Assembly (NCBI GenBank): GCA_910586555.1
Contig: CAJUJY010000021.1
Location: 1-52,559 of the forward strand
DNA: 52,559 nucleotides
Direction of reading: 5' to 3'
Source: an uncultured Lachnospiraceae bacterium
GTDB lineage: Bacteria > Bacillota > Clostridia > Lachnospirales > Lachnospiraceae
The translations under genes were made by a program, and so were the position numbers. A model generated the notes under the pieces. That model was not told the origin of the DNA, made no database searches, and was given only the letters and a program-made list of their open reading frames with translations. Every line of letters begins with the position of its first letter. Position 1 is the stretch's first letter. Below are positions 33,719 through 42,383 of the stretch, piece after piece.

Positions 33719-34536
33719 ATTTCATCAAGCTTTTTAACTGCAAGGTTATACCCTTGTTTATATGTCTGTTTTAATTTATCCACATCACTTTCAAGGCTTT
33801 CCAGTTTATTAGCCGGCCTTAGTATAACTGCCTTGCCTTCTTCTTCAAGTTTTTGGCAGGCCTCTAGTGATTCATTATATTTTTTATACCTGTGCAGTAT
33901 TCTTTCTGCTGTTGCAGGATACTTATGACGTATAACCCTTGCAATATGCCTGTCTTTTGGAAGACATTCTTTTTTATAGCCTTCAGGCTGTGTAAGGACT
34001 ATAAGGACTTTTTCATTGCCATCTGCAAGGCACTTATCAATAGGTATTGGATTGGAAAGCCCTCCGTCATAATAACGGCCTCCTGCAATTTTTACAGCAG
34101 GAAATGCACCTGGAAGGGCACATGTAGCATTAAATACTGCAAAATTTTCATCTATATCATCTTTGCCAAAATACCTGGCTTTGCCCGTCCATGCATCAGT
34201 AACCACAACAACAAATTCCCCGTTGTACTTTCTAAATGTTTCAAGGTCAAACTTTACCAGTTCATTAGGCACTTTACGGAATACAAAGTCTATTCCAAAA
34301 AGGCTTTTATCAGTAAAAAAATTTCTCTTTCCTATATATCTTTTATCATTCCTGTAATTAACATATACCTGTATATTCCTTCCGCTCTGTTTGGAAATAT
34401 ATGATGCGGAATTAGCAGCACCAGCAGACACTCCTATACAATATGGAAACATAATATCATTATCAAGTAAAGCGTCCATAACACCACAGCTAAAAACAGC
34501 CCGGAATGAACCACCTTCAAATAATACTCCTGGCAT
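33703..34536 (-). CDS. Patatin-like phospholipase family protein
   Basis: 277 residues. The oxyanion loop FEGGSFRAVFSCGV, nucleophile elbow GVSAG (Ser of G-x-S-x-G) and catalytic DGG (YYDGGLSNPIPI) are complete, as in the YjjU/RssA bacterial patatin branch. It probably hydrolyses acyl esters of membrane lipids from the cytoplasmic side; no signal peptide. It follows the CobD-like gene by about 73 bases, in the same direction, and ends in an overlapping terminator. Confidence 0.9.
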   Translation of the reverse strand: MPGVLFEGGSFRAVFSCGVMDALLDNDIMFPYCIGVSAGAANSASYISKQSGRNIQVYVNYRNDKRYIGKRNFFTDKSLFGIDFVFRKVPNELVKFDLETFRKYNGEFVVVVTDAWTGKARYFGKDDIDENFAVFNATCALPGAFPAVKIAGGRYYDGGLSNPIPIDKCLADGNEKVLIVLTQPEGYKKECLPKDRHIARVIRHKYPATAERILHRYKKYNESLEACQKLEEEGKAVILRPANKLESLESDVDKLKQTYKQGYNLAVKKLDEIKALF

Positions 34537-34609
34537 AACATACTCTCTCCTTACTATTTATTGCTTTGAAAATTATATTATTATTTCCTGGTATTGTCAA
34601 ATTGTAAAA

Positions 34610-35677
34610 TTAAATAATATTACCTATGGCATCTATAAGTATACTGTTCTCTTTATAAGAACGTATGGCAATTCTGTAAAACCCTCTTTCTAATCCATTA
34701 AAGTTACTACATTTACGTATTAAAATATGTTTTTCAAGAAGTTTTTTATATAAATCTGCTTCTGTTTTAAGCAGCAAAAAATTAGCATCTGACGGGAATA
34801 CTTTTATTCCTTTAGATGCAAAAAATTCTGACATTCTAATTCTTTCTTCTGCAATTAACTCTCTTGTCCTTGCAATATAATCTTTATCTTTAAGTGCATA
34901 AATACCTGCAATTTGTGCAGGTACAGATACACTCCACTCTGGCTGTAAGCGCCTCATTGCCCTAAGCAGCCCTTTATTGCCACAGACGCACCACCCAAGG
35001 CGCAAACCAGCCATTGCATACAGTTTTGTAAATGCATTAACTACTATAAGGTAATTGCTTTTTATTTCACTTTTCATGCTTAATGCCTCATAATCTGGCA
35101 CAAACCCAAGAAAACATTCATCTGCTACAAGATAAATATTATTACTTTCACAATATGACAAAACTTTAAGTAATACTTTTTTACTAATAACCCTTCCAGA
35201 CGGGTTATTAGGACTGCAAAGAAAAATTATATTGCAGCCTGGTGGTATTTTATCTATTATATCTGTATCTGCCACAAAATCCTTTTCTTCATTAAGATAA
35301 TAATACTCTATTTTAGTGCCCTGCGCTTTTAATACATATTCATACCCGGAAAATGCCGGGGCTGTTATCACTGCACTTTTTGGTTTTACAGCCTCTGTAA
35401 CAAGTTTAAATATTTCAGAAGCACCATTTGCGCATAATATATTTCCCACTGGTATATTTTCTTTTGCTGCAATTACTCTTCTAAGTTTTAAATATTGTAT
35501 ATCCGGGTACTTTTCAAACATATCCAGGTTTTCATATAATTTCTGTTTAACAAGCGGTGATATTCCTAATGGGTTAGTATTAACTGAAAAATCATACTTT
35601 ACATTATTGTGGTAAATATCACCTCCATGCCTGTAAACTTCCTCCTCTTCTTCTAAAAATCCATCTAAATAATCCAA
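34610..35677 (-). CDS. PLP-dependent aminotransferase, CobD/threonine-phosphate decarboxylase-like
   Basis: 355 residues, fold type I. HGGDIYHNNVKYDFSVNTNPLG is the CobD/HisC-type start; PLP site residues are Asn157 (SPNNPSGR), Asp187 (ADECFLGF) and Schiff-base Lys218 (NAFTKLYAMAGLRLGW), with a C-terminal Arg in YRIAIRSY. CobD makes aminopropanol phosphate for cobalamin; no other cobalamin gene is present, so a histidinol-phosphate or other amino acid aminotransferase role is possible. It lies after the FtsX-type ABC genes on the same strand with a 134-base gap. Confidence 0.8.
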   Translation of the reverse strand: MDYLDGFLEEEEEVYRHGGDIYHNNVKYDFSVNTNPLGISPLVKQKLYENLDMFEKYPDIQYLKLRRVIAAKENIPVGNILCANGASEIFKLVTEAVKPKSAVITAPAFSGYEYVLKAQGTKIEYYYLNEEKDFVADTDIIDKIPPGCNIIFLCSPNNPSGRVISKKVLLKVLSYCESNNIYLVADECFLGFVPDYEALSMKSEIKSNYLIVVNAFTKLYAMAGLRLGWCVCGNKGLLRAMRRLQPEWSVSVPAQIAGIYALKDKDYIARTRELIAEERIRMSEFFASKGIKVFPSDANFLLLKTEADLYKKLLEKHILIRKCSNFNGLERGFYRIAIRSYKENSILIDAIGNII

Positions 35678-35810
35678 AACAGGTCTGTCTTCCTTTCATA
35701 TAAAATTGTTTTTTACTAACCAGCTTATATTTGTGAATTTTTCTTTAACTTTAAAATTAACTTAACTATCCTTGTTATCATTCCTGATTAAATTATTTTA
35801 ACAGAATTTT

Positions 35811-36905
35811 TTAATAATTACAAATATCCGCTTTAATAAGCCTTCTGCCTTGTGATATTATTACTGGTATTAAAATAACCAGGTTACTTGTTATCATTCC
35901 TGCCATTGGCATATTATCATAATAAAGAAGCCTGAACCCGTTTGGAATTAAATATAAATTGTTGGCAAGGTATATTCCAAGTATTATTATACATGCTCCT
36001 GGCACAATTCCTGTTATATCAATTAACATTACTTCAGATATTATTTTAAACCGTAGTTTTTTACGTGGAATCCCAACTGCTTTATATAGTGCAAATTCTC
36101 CCTGCCTGTGCTGGTAAAATCCTGCAAATGCAGCATTTATTGTAACTGCTATAACAACAGAAAGTAAAATTATAATAAAAAAATATATATAGGAAAAACT
36201 TTCCATCTGTCCGTCAATCCTGTCTATATAGTAATTATAATCACTGGAATAAACTTCATATTCTGTTTCAAGCTTTTTGGTTAATTCCTTAAAATCTTTA
36301 CTATTCATGGAATTGTTTAAAACCAGGTAACAGGCATTAGCCGTATCACTAATATAATAAGTACTGTAACCGTCATTATCTGTAATTGCATCTAATATAT
36401 ATTTCTGGTCTAATGATTCATCATCTTGTTGTTTTAAAGAATCTCCTAATTTTATTCCTCTGTTATCTGCTTGTAAACTGCTCATTATTACACTTCCATT
36501 GGCAAGTTCTTTATTTTTTGACTTTATCTTAATACCTGTAAATTTGCAGTATATTTCAAAATCTTCTTTTGTACGGAATGAATATTGTATATAATCATTA
36601 GTAAATCCCATAATAGACATACTGTTAATACGGTTCCTTAATCCCTGTGGAACTAGTGTAATGCCCTTTTCTTTTTTTAACATTTCTATTGCCTTGTTAA
36701 AATTTTTATTGTCTTTATCTGTATCTGCTGCATTTATAATAGTAACTTTTTTATCTTTTTCCATAGTAATATGGAACATGCTTTTTATATTTGATATATA
36801 CAGGCCAGCTATATATATTGCAAATGTAAGTATAAACATAAAAATAAGTAATAGTGACCTTTTTTTATTTTGTTTTATAAAATATATTGCAGAAAGTGGT
36901 TTCAA
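35811..36905 (-). CDS. FtsX-like ABC transporter permease (second subunit)
   Basis: 364 residues: one N-terminal helix (about 14-35), a large extracytoplasmic domain (about 36-230) and three C-terminal helices with the FtsX-family segment INAAFAGFYQHRQGEFALYKAVGIPRKKL. It pairs with the other permease and the ATPase next to it, its start overlapping the ATPase stop by 4 bases. Such MacB-type exporters usually remove antimicrobial peptides or signal their presence; substrate not deducible. Confidence 0.85.
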   Translation of the reverse strand: MKPLSAIYFIKQNKKRSLLLIFMFILTFAIYIAGLYISNIKSMFHITMEKDKKVTIINAADTDKDNKNFNKAIEMLKKEKGITLVPQGLRNRINSMSIMGFTNDYIQYSFRTKEDFEIYCKFTGIKIKSKNKELANGSVIMSSLQADNRGIKLGDSLKQQDDESLDQKYILDAITDNDGYSTYYISDTANACYLVLNNSMNSKDFKELTKKLETEYEVYSSDYNYYIDRIDGQMESFSYIYFFIIILLSVVIAVTINAAFAGFYQHRQGEFALYKAVGIPRKKLRFKIISEVMLIDITGIVPGACIIILGIYLANNLYLIPNGFRLLYYDNMPMAGMITSNLVILIPVIISQGRRLIKADICNY

Positions 36906-37579
36906 TTATTTTCACCGCCTTTCATTTTGCCAGCCATTCCATCCCACATTTCAATAATACCACTGGCATCTTTTAGTATTGAAATATCATGTGTAATTAC
37001 AAGGACAAGATGTTTTTTTGAATATTCTTTAAGTACTTTCATAACCGCAAAAGCATTTTCATGGTCAAGTGCTGCTGTAGGTTCATCTGCAAAAACTACA
37101 GCCGGGTTATTTATCATTGCCCTTGCTATTGCAACACGCTGCCTTTGTCCTCCTGACAGCTTAGCAGGCCTTTTACTAACCTCTCTTTCACCTAAACCAA
37201 GTTCTTTTAAAATACCTTTTGCCCTTTCTTTCGTTTTTGCAGTGTTTTCATCTGCTGCTACAAGGACATTATCAATAGCTGGCATATATGGTATTAGAAA
37301 ATGCCTCTGGAATACAAAGCCAAATTCTTTTCTTCTTAAATTTTCACGTTCAGAATTTTTAATATTAATAATATCCTGGCCATTATATAATATCTTGCCA
37401 TCTGTTGGTTTCTTTAAAGTTGAAAGACAGTACATTAATGTGGATTTGCCGCTTCCTGACGGGCCGATAAACCCAATAAGCCCTGTATCTGGAAGCTTAA
37501 GGTCAAACCCTTTTAAAGCATACATTTTATTTTCCTTCTCAATATCATAAATCATTGTAATATTTTCTACATTAAACAT
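36902..37579 (-). CDS. ABC transporter ATP-binding protein (LolD/MacB type)
   Basis: 225 residues with all motifs: Walker A GPSGSGKST, Q-loop FQRHFLIPYMPAIDN, signature LSGGQRQRVAIARA, Walker B VVFADEPTAALD and H-loop ITHDI. The short single-domain form with FtsX-type partners places it in the LolD/MacB/BceA group. Located between two permease genes (21 bases after the first, 4-base overlap with the second). Confidence 0.94.
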   Translation of the reverse strand: MFNVENITMIYDIEKENKMYALKGFDLKLPDTGLIGFIGPSGSGKSTLMYCLSTLKKPTDGKILYNGQDIINIKNSERENLRRKEFGFVFQRHFLIPYMPAIDNVLVAADENTAKTKERAKGILKELGLGEREVSKRPAKLSGGQRQRVAIARAMINNPAVVFADEPTAALDHENAFAVMKVLKEYSKKHLVLVITHDISILKDASGIIEMWDGMAGKMKGGENN

Positions 37580-37600
37580 AAAATTTCCTTTCCCTTATAT

Positions 37601-38782
37601 TTACATATCATCATCTATTGCATCTATTGTTTTTATTTTATTTATTTCAAACCTTACAGGAATTTGCATTATTCCAAATAATGCAATATATGAACATAAT
37701 ATCTGTATAAATGGCCCTGGCATAAAATAAATACATCTAAGCCCAAGCCCTGTAATTAGCATTATATCTGACACTTTCATTAAAGTTATAGTTATTGCTG
37801 ATGCTATTATAAAAGCTGTTATAAATGTAAATAAGAGCTCCCTTAGAATAGAAAAATAAATTGTTTTCCTGCTATAGCCAGTTGATGCATACAGACACCA
37901 TTCGCTGCGCCTGTCCCTCATATATGAAATACTTACAATAACTACAAGTATTCCAACAATAATTAATATGCCAACAAAAATAATATTTGTGGAACTTGAA
38001 ATAGTACTAATAATTTCAGTCTGTAATTTTTTTTCACCCTCCTTTACATCTATAAACCTTGAATGTTTTAATGATATTCCCTGCTTTTTTATAGTACTTT
38101 CTAAATCCTTTACTGTCCCGTCTGATAACACACATAACATTGGGTTTAAAAATGTTTTGTTCCCATCTGCCAGCCCACAGCCAAAATAATAATCACAGTC
38201 AATAACCCCGGTAATCTTAACATTTTTATTCTGGCTTAATACATCACCTGTCTTATGTCCATAATTTTTCATTATTTTCCTGTCCAGTACAACCTCTCCT
38301 GCCTTATCTGGAAGCCTGCCTTCTGAAAGTGTAGCGCCCATATGTTTTAAAACTTCCTCCATTTGTTCCTTATTTAGCATTGGAATTTCAGTATAATAAT
38401 TTCCTATAAGTGATGTAATATATGAATATTCTGTCTGTACTATAAAAGCATCTTTTATTCCGCTGCACTTCTTTAAACCACTCTTTATTTCATTATATTT
38501 CTTATATACTGCTTCCATATAAATATCTTCTGGTGAAGTTTTAGTGTCTGTATTATCAAATTCCAGGTCTTCTCCCCCGAATGTTATATATTGTATATAG
38601 CTGCTGGTTTCTATTAATACAGATCTAAATGTTTCTGAAGACACAGAAAGCAGAAACATTGAAGTATATGTAATAACGAAAAACATTGCAAGGCTGGTTA
38701 CTAAAACAGCTACTCTTCTTTTATTATTCTTTATATAGTAAAAAGCTGGTATTTTCTGTGACATATTATGTTTCTCCTCCAT
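37601..38782 (-). CDS. FtsX-like ABC transporter permease (first subunit)
   Basis: 393 residues: N-terminal helix (about 18-45), large extracytoplasmic domain containing VVLDRKIMKNYGHKTGDVL (the MacB periplasmic-core pattern), and three C-terminal helices with SYMRDRRSEWCLYASTGYSRKTI. First gene of the three-gene exporter; a terminator at 38831-38866 cuts it off from the response regulator gene upstream, so the exporter has its own promoter, probably controlled by that regulator. Confidence 0.85.
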   Translation of the reverse strand: MEEKHNMSQKIPAFYYIKNNKRRVAVLVTSLAMFFVITYTSMFLLSVSSETFRSVLIETSSYIQYITFGGEDLEFDNTDTKTSPEDIYMEAVYKKYNEIKSGLKKCSGIKDAFIVQTEYSYITSLIGNYYTEIPMLNKEQMEEVLKHMGATLSEGRLPDKAGEVVLDRKIMKNYGHKTGDVLSQNKNVKITGVIDCDYYFGCGLADGNKTFLNPMLCVLSDGTVKDLESTIKKQGISLKHSRFIDVKEGEKKLQTEIISTISSSTNIIFVGILIIVGILVVIVSISYMRDRRSEWCLYASTGYSRKTIYFSILRELLFTFITAFIIASAITITLMKVSDIMLITGLGLRCIYFMPGPFIQILCSYIALFGIMQIPVRFEINKIKTIDAIDDDM

Positions 38783-38827
38783 AATTTCTTAATTCTTTCC
38801 TATATATTACACACTTTCCTGCCAATA

Positions 38828-38870
38828 AAAAAGTAACCGTAGTCATATCTTTATATGACTACGGTAATAT
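38828..38870 (-). terminator. Terminator after the first response regulator gene
   Basis: On the minus strand ACCGTAGTCATAT, loop AAAG, ATATGACTACGGT followed by TACTTTTTT: a 13-base-pair stem with T run. Confidence 0.88.
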
Positions 38871-38927
38871 CCTTACTGCCAGTAATATTTTTCTAACAGG
38901 TAAGCCACAGATGCCCGCTTTAATTAT

Positions 38928-39557
38928 TTATTCTTTCATGGCAACAACTAATTTAGACCGGTCATGTATTCCTGTTTTATCATATATAGAAGAAATATAA
39001 TTTTTAACTGTTCCCTCTGAAATATATAATTTACTGGCAATCTGCCTGTTATTTAACCCCTCTGCAACCAGTGCACAGATTTCTTTTTCCCTTCCAGTCA
39101 TATCTGACATTAAATCCTTATTTACTTCTTTAATATCCCTGTTCTTTTGTAAAATTGCTGCCATGCGTTCCATTACTTCGCGCCCTATTACATTCTGGCC
39201 TCCCATAATACCATTTATTGCTGCAAGTATAGCATCTTTGCCGCTTCCTTTTAAAATATACCCGTCTGCCCCTTCTGCTATTGCACCAGTAATATTTTTA
39301 TCATCATAAAATGTAGTAAGCACCAATATTTTTATATCTGGGAAATCCTGTTTTATCCTGTGTATAAGTTCAATCCCTCCCATTCCTTTCATATTCAGAT
39401 CCACCAGTGCAAGATTGCAAGTCCTGGTTTTAAGTATAGACAAAGCCTCTATACCATCATGTGCCATTCCAATTACATCAATCTGGTTCATGGTTAAAAT
39501 AATTTCAAGGCTGTCAAGTAACAATGGCTCATCATCTGCCAGTAAAACCTTTAACAT
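38928..39557 (-). CDS. NarL/LuxR-family response regulator
   Basis: 209 residues: receiver domain 1-120 with acidic DDE, phospho-acceptor Asp53 (LALVDLNMKG), Thr in VLTTF and Lys in YILKG; LuxR-type helix-turn-helix about 145-205 with LTGREKEICALVAEGLNN-type start and the SEGTVKNYISSIYDKTG recognition helix. Partner of the histidine kinase at 40332-41480, from which it is separated by element copy 2. It likely regulates the FtsX-type exporter downstream. RBS AGGGAGGG. Confidence 0.93.
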   Translation of the reverse strand: MLKVLLADDEPLLLDSLEIILTMNQIDVIGMAHDGIEALSILKTRTCNLALVDLNMKGMGGIELIHRIKQDFPDIKILVLTTFYDDKNITGAIAEGADGYILKGSGKDAILAAINGIMGGQNVIGREVMERMAAILQKNRDIKEVNKDLMSDMTGREKEICALVAEGLNNRQIASKLYISEGTVKNYISSIYDKTGIHDRSKLVVAMKE

Positions 39558-39604
39558 ATAGACCCTCCCTTTTTATCATTAAAATACATAGCTGTTTCAT
39601 AAAT

Positions 39605-40294
39605 TTATAGTGCAAATAACAGATAATTTATAGTTATCCTGTATTGGGGTTTTGTATATACTTAGGGTTGTGTACATGCAGCAGTTTTATATATTTTCTG
39701 TAGCAGGCACGTTCCTACTACGATAACGCACACAGCAGTGCATAGGGTCTGTGAAACTACCAGACCCAAGCACCGGTGGCGTTATAGTGCCTTTTACAGA
39801 AAATATATAAAACCGTCTGCATGTTACTACGTTCCATGAAAATTAAAAGTATTGTTTTTTGTATTTTAATTTTTTGACAAAATTTTATGTTCCATGTAAA
39901 AGGTACTTTTACACTGTCAATCAAGCGGATTGCTCAGTTGCAAACAAGCCTCATTGCCGCTTTGCGGCAGTCTGGAAGGAGTTTAAACACTGTTACATGT
40001 ACAAGCGTAGCACAATGTCATTAAGAAAGGGAAATCCATAGGAAATATTCCTATAAGCTGCCAAAACGTATATCATCTGGCAAAGGCCAAATGTAATCCT
40101 AAAAGGCAACTGTACGGGGCCGCCGGCGTTTAAATCTGGTGTTTTCAGATTTTATGCGCCGTTGCGTGAACCCGTCCAAGCGGAAGCGGGTTGCCTGTAG
40201 GATTACTTTGGACTTGCCAGGGCATAATATTTTAATCTTTCATTTAAAATAAACCATGGATAACTATAAATTATCTCCTGTTTATGCACAGTTT
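39605..40294 (+). repeat. Structured dispersed element, complete copy 2
   Basis: Core 39621-40276 is bounded by the same perfect 19-base inverted repeats as copy 1 (39621-39639 and 40258-40276); similarity continues loosely outside. Hairpin A (39674-39824, 151 bases as in copy 1) has ACATGCAG/CTGCATGT and a perfect 19-base stem GTTTTATATATTTTCTGTA (39684-39702) with 39795-39813. Hairpin B (40077-40220) pairs CTGGCAA...TGTAATCCTA with TAGGATTAC...TTGCCAG and GGCG/CGCC, AAATCTG/CAGATTT. An extra segment of about 100 bases near 39917-40018, absent from copy 1, carries the 28-base hairpin shared with 12817-12844. It fills the 774-base gap between the histidine kinase and response regulator genes. 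Confidence 0.88.
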
Positions 40295-40331
40295 GAAATT
40301 TATGAAACGGATGTGCTTAAAATAACCCTGG

Positions 40332-41480
40332 TTATAAAACAGGCAGCATAATTTCTGCATAAAAACCATTATCATTTTTAAATACTGTACTACCCCCTGC
40401 TTTTTTTGTATATGCAATAATCTTCTTAATACCAAACCCATCCTGTATCTTCTGTAAAGCATTTTCATTATTAAAGCTGCTTTTTCCATTATCTTTTACA
40501 GAAACAAGAATGTGTGTACTGTCTGCAATTAACCATACAGTAAATTTATCTGCACCTCCATGTTTAACCCCGTTAGATAATAGTTCCTTTATAGCCCCTG
40601 ATAAAAATTCTGTATGTTCATGCGGTATTTGCAAATCATAGCTTGCCACTTCCATGCCAAAGTGTATTTTTATATTTGTGTCCATTGAAAAGTTATCTAT
40701 AATTGCCTCAAGTTCCATTTTAAAATCACTAATGGAAATATTCTTTACTTCTTCATCTAAAACCCTTACAGCATGCCTTATAGATTCAAGTCCCTCTTTT
40801 ATACGCTTATTTGCCGCTTCTGCTTTATCTGCTGCCCTTTGCGGGTCAGTTTCCCATAACATCCCTGCGGCTTCTAATGCCATGCTTGCCGCTGTAATTG
40901 TATGTCCCACACTGTTATGTATATTACGGCTTATATTTTCCCTTTCCCTAAGCCTTGCATTTCTCTCAATAATACTATTCTGTATTAAAAGCATATGGTT
41001 AAGTTTCTTCTCAGCAAGCCCGCTTAATGCGAGCTGTTTAACAGAATCCATTAACCTTTTTTTATAATCCATATACTTTTCTGTAACTTTTTGAAGATAC
41101 CATATTAAAACAGATATTGCAAAAAGTATCAAAATATTAGCAATTATTAATGGTAAAGCTGTAATGAAATGGTTCTTATTATAAAATACCTGGAATAAAA
41201 AATATACAAAAGATGGCAGCACAAAACTTGTTCTTTTATAACCCACCTGTCCAAATAAAAGAAAATATATAAAACCCTTTGAAAGAACACAAATAAATAA
41301 AAACAGCACTATTTTTACTGCAATTATTAAAAAGTTTTTCTCCTCAAGAAGGTTTTCTATTGTAAAAACAACAAGCAAAAGACCAGATGCACATAATATA
41401 TAATATGGGCTGTCTGTATAAAAAAAACTATAAATAGTAAGCACTATGGTTAAAAACTGTGTCCTTAAAAAATCTTCCAT
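40332..41480 (-). CDS. Sensor histidine kinase (HisKA_3/DesK-like)
   Basis: About 382 residues: four or five membrane helices in the first 130 residues, a coiled segment, then HisKA_3 with the phospho-acceptor His in NISRNIHNSVGHTITAASMA and an HATPase_c domain (LSGAIKELLSNGVKHG, VKDNGKS, GFGIKKI). It belongs to the kinases that pair with NarL-type regulators. The start at 41480 has a GGGGG site 6 bases upstream; the longer frame to 41525 has none. The regulator follows 774 bases later, across element copy 2. Confidence 0.9.
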   Translation of the reverse strand: MEDFLRTQFLTIVLTIYSFFYTDSPYYILCASGLLLVVFTIENLLEEKNFLIIAVKIVLFLFICVLSKGFIYFLLFGQVGYKRTSFVLPSFVYFLFQVFYNKNHFITALPLIIANILILFAISVLIWYLQKVTEKYMDYKKRLMDSVKQLALSGLAEKKLNHMLLIQNSIIERNARLRERENISRNIHNSVGHTITAASMALEAAGMLWETDPQRAADKAEAANKRIKEGLESIRHAVRVLDEEVKNISISDFKMELEAIIDNFSMDTNIKIHFGMEVASYDLQIPHEHTEFLSGAIKELLSNGVKHGGADKFTVWLIADSTHILVSVKDNGKSSFNNENALQKIQDGFGIKKIIAYTKKAGGSTVFKNDNGFYAEIMLPVL

Positions 41481-41572
41481 AGAAAACCCCCAGATCCTTA
41501 ATAAACTATTTAAGTATTTTACCATAATACATACATAAATTCAAATGTCTTTACTGCATAATTAATTTTATA

Positions 41573-41620
41573 AAAAAACTGGATTACCATTTTGTAAATA
41601 TATATGGTAACCCAGTTTTT
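41573..41620. terminator. Terminator after the Asp/Asn/Tyr-rich protein gene
   Basis: AAAACTGG-A-TTACCAT paired with ATGGTAA-C-CCAGTTTT, followed by T/A runs on both sides. Confidence 0.8.
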
Positions 41621-41638
41621 ATTTTATATATTGTATTC

Positions 41639-42298
41639 TTACTTATTTACTTGGACTTTTGTTTTTAATGTTATGGATTCTTCATTTAGAAGATTAATTG
41701 TAGTTTTAATTACTGTTGTCCCTTTTTTCTTAGCTTTTACCTTTCCATTAAAACTATTAACTGTTGCTACCTGCCTATTTGTAGAATTATATTCTATGCT
41801 TTCGATATTTTCCTCACAAATTATGTCCCATTCTTCCTCAGATAATCCCTTACATCCACTTTTATCTGATGGTACTACACTGATATAGAACGACTTACCT
41901 TTTTTAATTTCTTTTTTTGTAGGATTAACAGCAATATCATATATATCAAGTTCATATTCTTCATCAAAAATATCATTATATCCACTGGCATCATCATAAT
42001 CATCATACCAGCCATTATCATCATCATTATCCCATTCCCCTACATCATACCAGTACCCGTCATCATTATCCTGGCTGTCATTGCGGTTGCTAATATAACC
42101 ATTTTCATCATAGTAATAACCGTTATCATCATAATCATTATTATAATAATCATTATTATTATTATTATCATCAAAAAAACCAGGCCAGAAACTGCCCCAC
42201 ACTCCTGTGCCTGTTGCCCTCCCTGCACTTGCATATGCTGGCAGTGCTGTACTACATACAATTATTGCCATAAATACAGCCAATAATTTTTTCCTCAT
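41639..42298 (-). CDS. Secreted Asp/Asn/Tyr-rich protein with Ig-like (Big_2-type) C-terminus
   Basis: About 219 residues: signal peptide (KKLLAVFMAIIVCSTALPAYA), a low-complexity region of about 80 residues made almost wholly of D, N, Y, G and W, then a beta domain (DIAVNPTKKEIKKGKSFYIS, NRQVATVNSFNGKVKAKKKG) like the Big_2 modules of the peptidase at 4178. I do not recognise the acidic part; it could bind calcium or wall polymers. ATG 42298 is 7 bases after GGAGGGGG; an earlier ATG at 42304 sits too close. It follows the beta-lactamase-fold gene, probably on the same transcript. Confidence 0.75.
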   Translation of the reverse strand: MRKKLLAVFMAIIVCSTALPAYASAGRATGTGVWGSFWPGFFDDNNNNNDYYNNDYDDNGYYYDENGYISNRNDSQDNDDGYWYDVGEWDNDDDNGWYDDYDDASGYNDIFDEEYELDIYDIAVNPTKKEIKKGKSFYISVVPSDKSGCKGLSEEEWDIICEENIESIEYNSTNRQVATVNSFNGKVKAKKKGTTVIKTTINLLNEESITLKTKVQVNK

Positions 42299-42383
42299 AC
42301 ACATTCCCCCTCCGGTTATAAATTTGTCTATATTATAAGACAAATTTTCTTATTTATATGTCAAAAAAGTGAAATTTCTGTGT

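Noticed and set aside
34610..35677. Cobalamin biosynthesis cluster
   Set aside because: Only a CobD-like aminotransferase is present, with no other cobalamin gene or cobalamin riboswitch nearby.
39859..40041. 60-residue open frame inside element copy 2
   Set aside because: No counterpart in copy 1; part of it lies in the copy-2-specific insertion.
39605..40294. Group II intron or HEARO/IscB-type RNA as explanation of the element
   Set aside because: No intron-encoded protein, no domain V-like hairpin or GTGYG start seen, and no nuclease gene adjacent; the inverted terminal repeats do not fit either.
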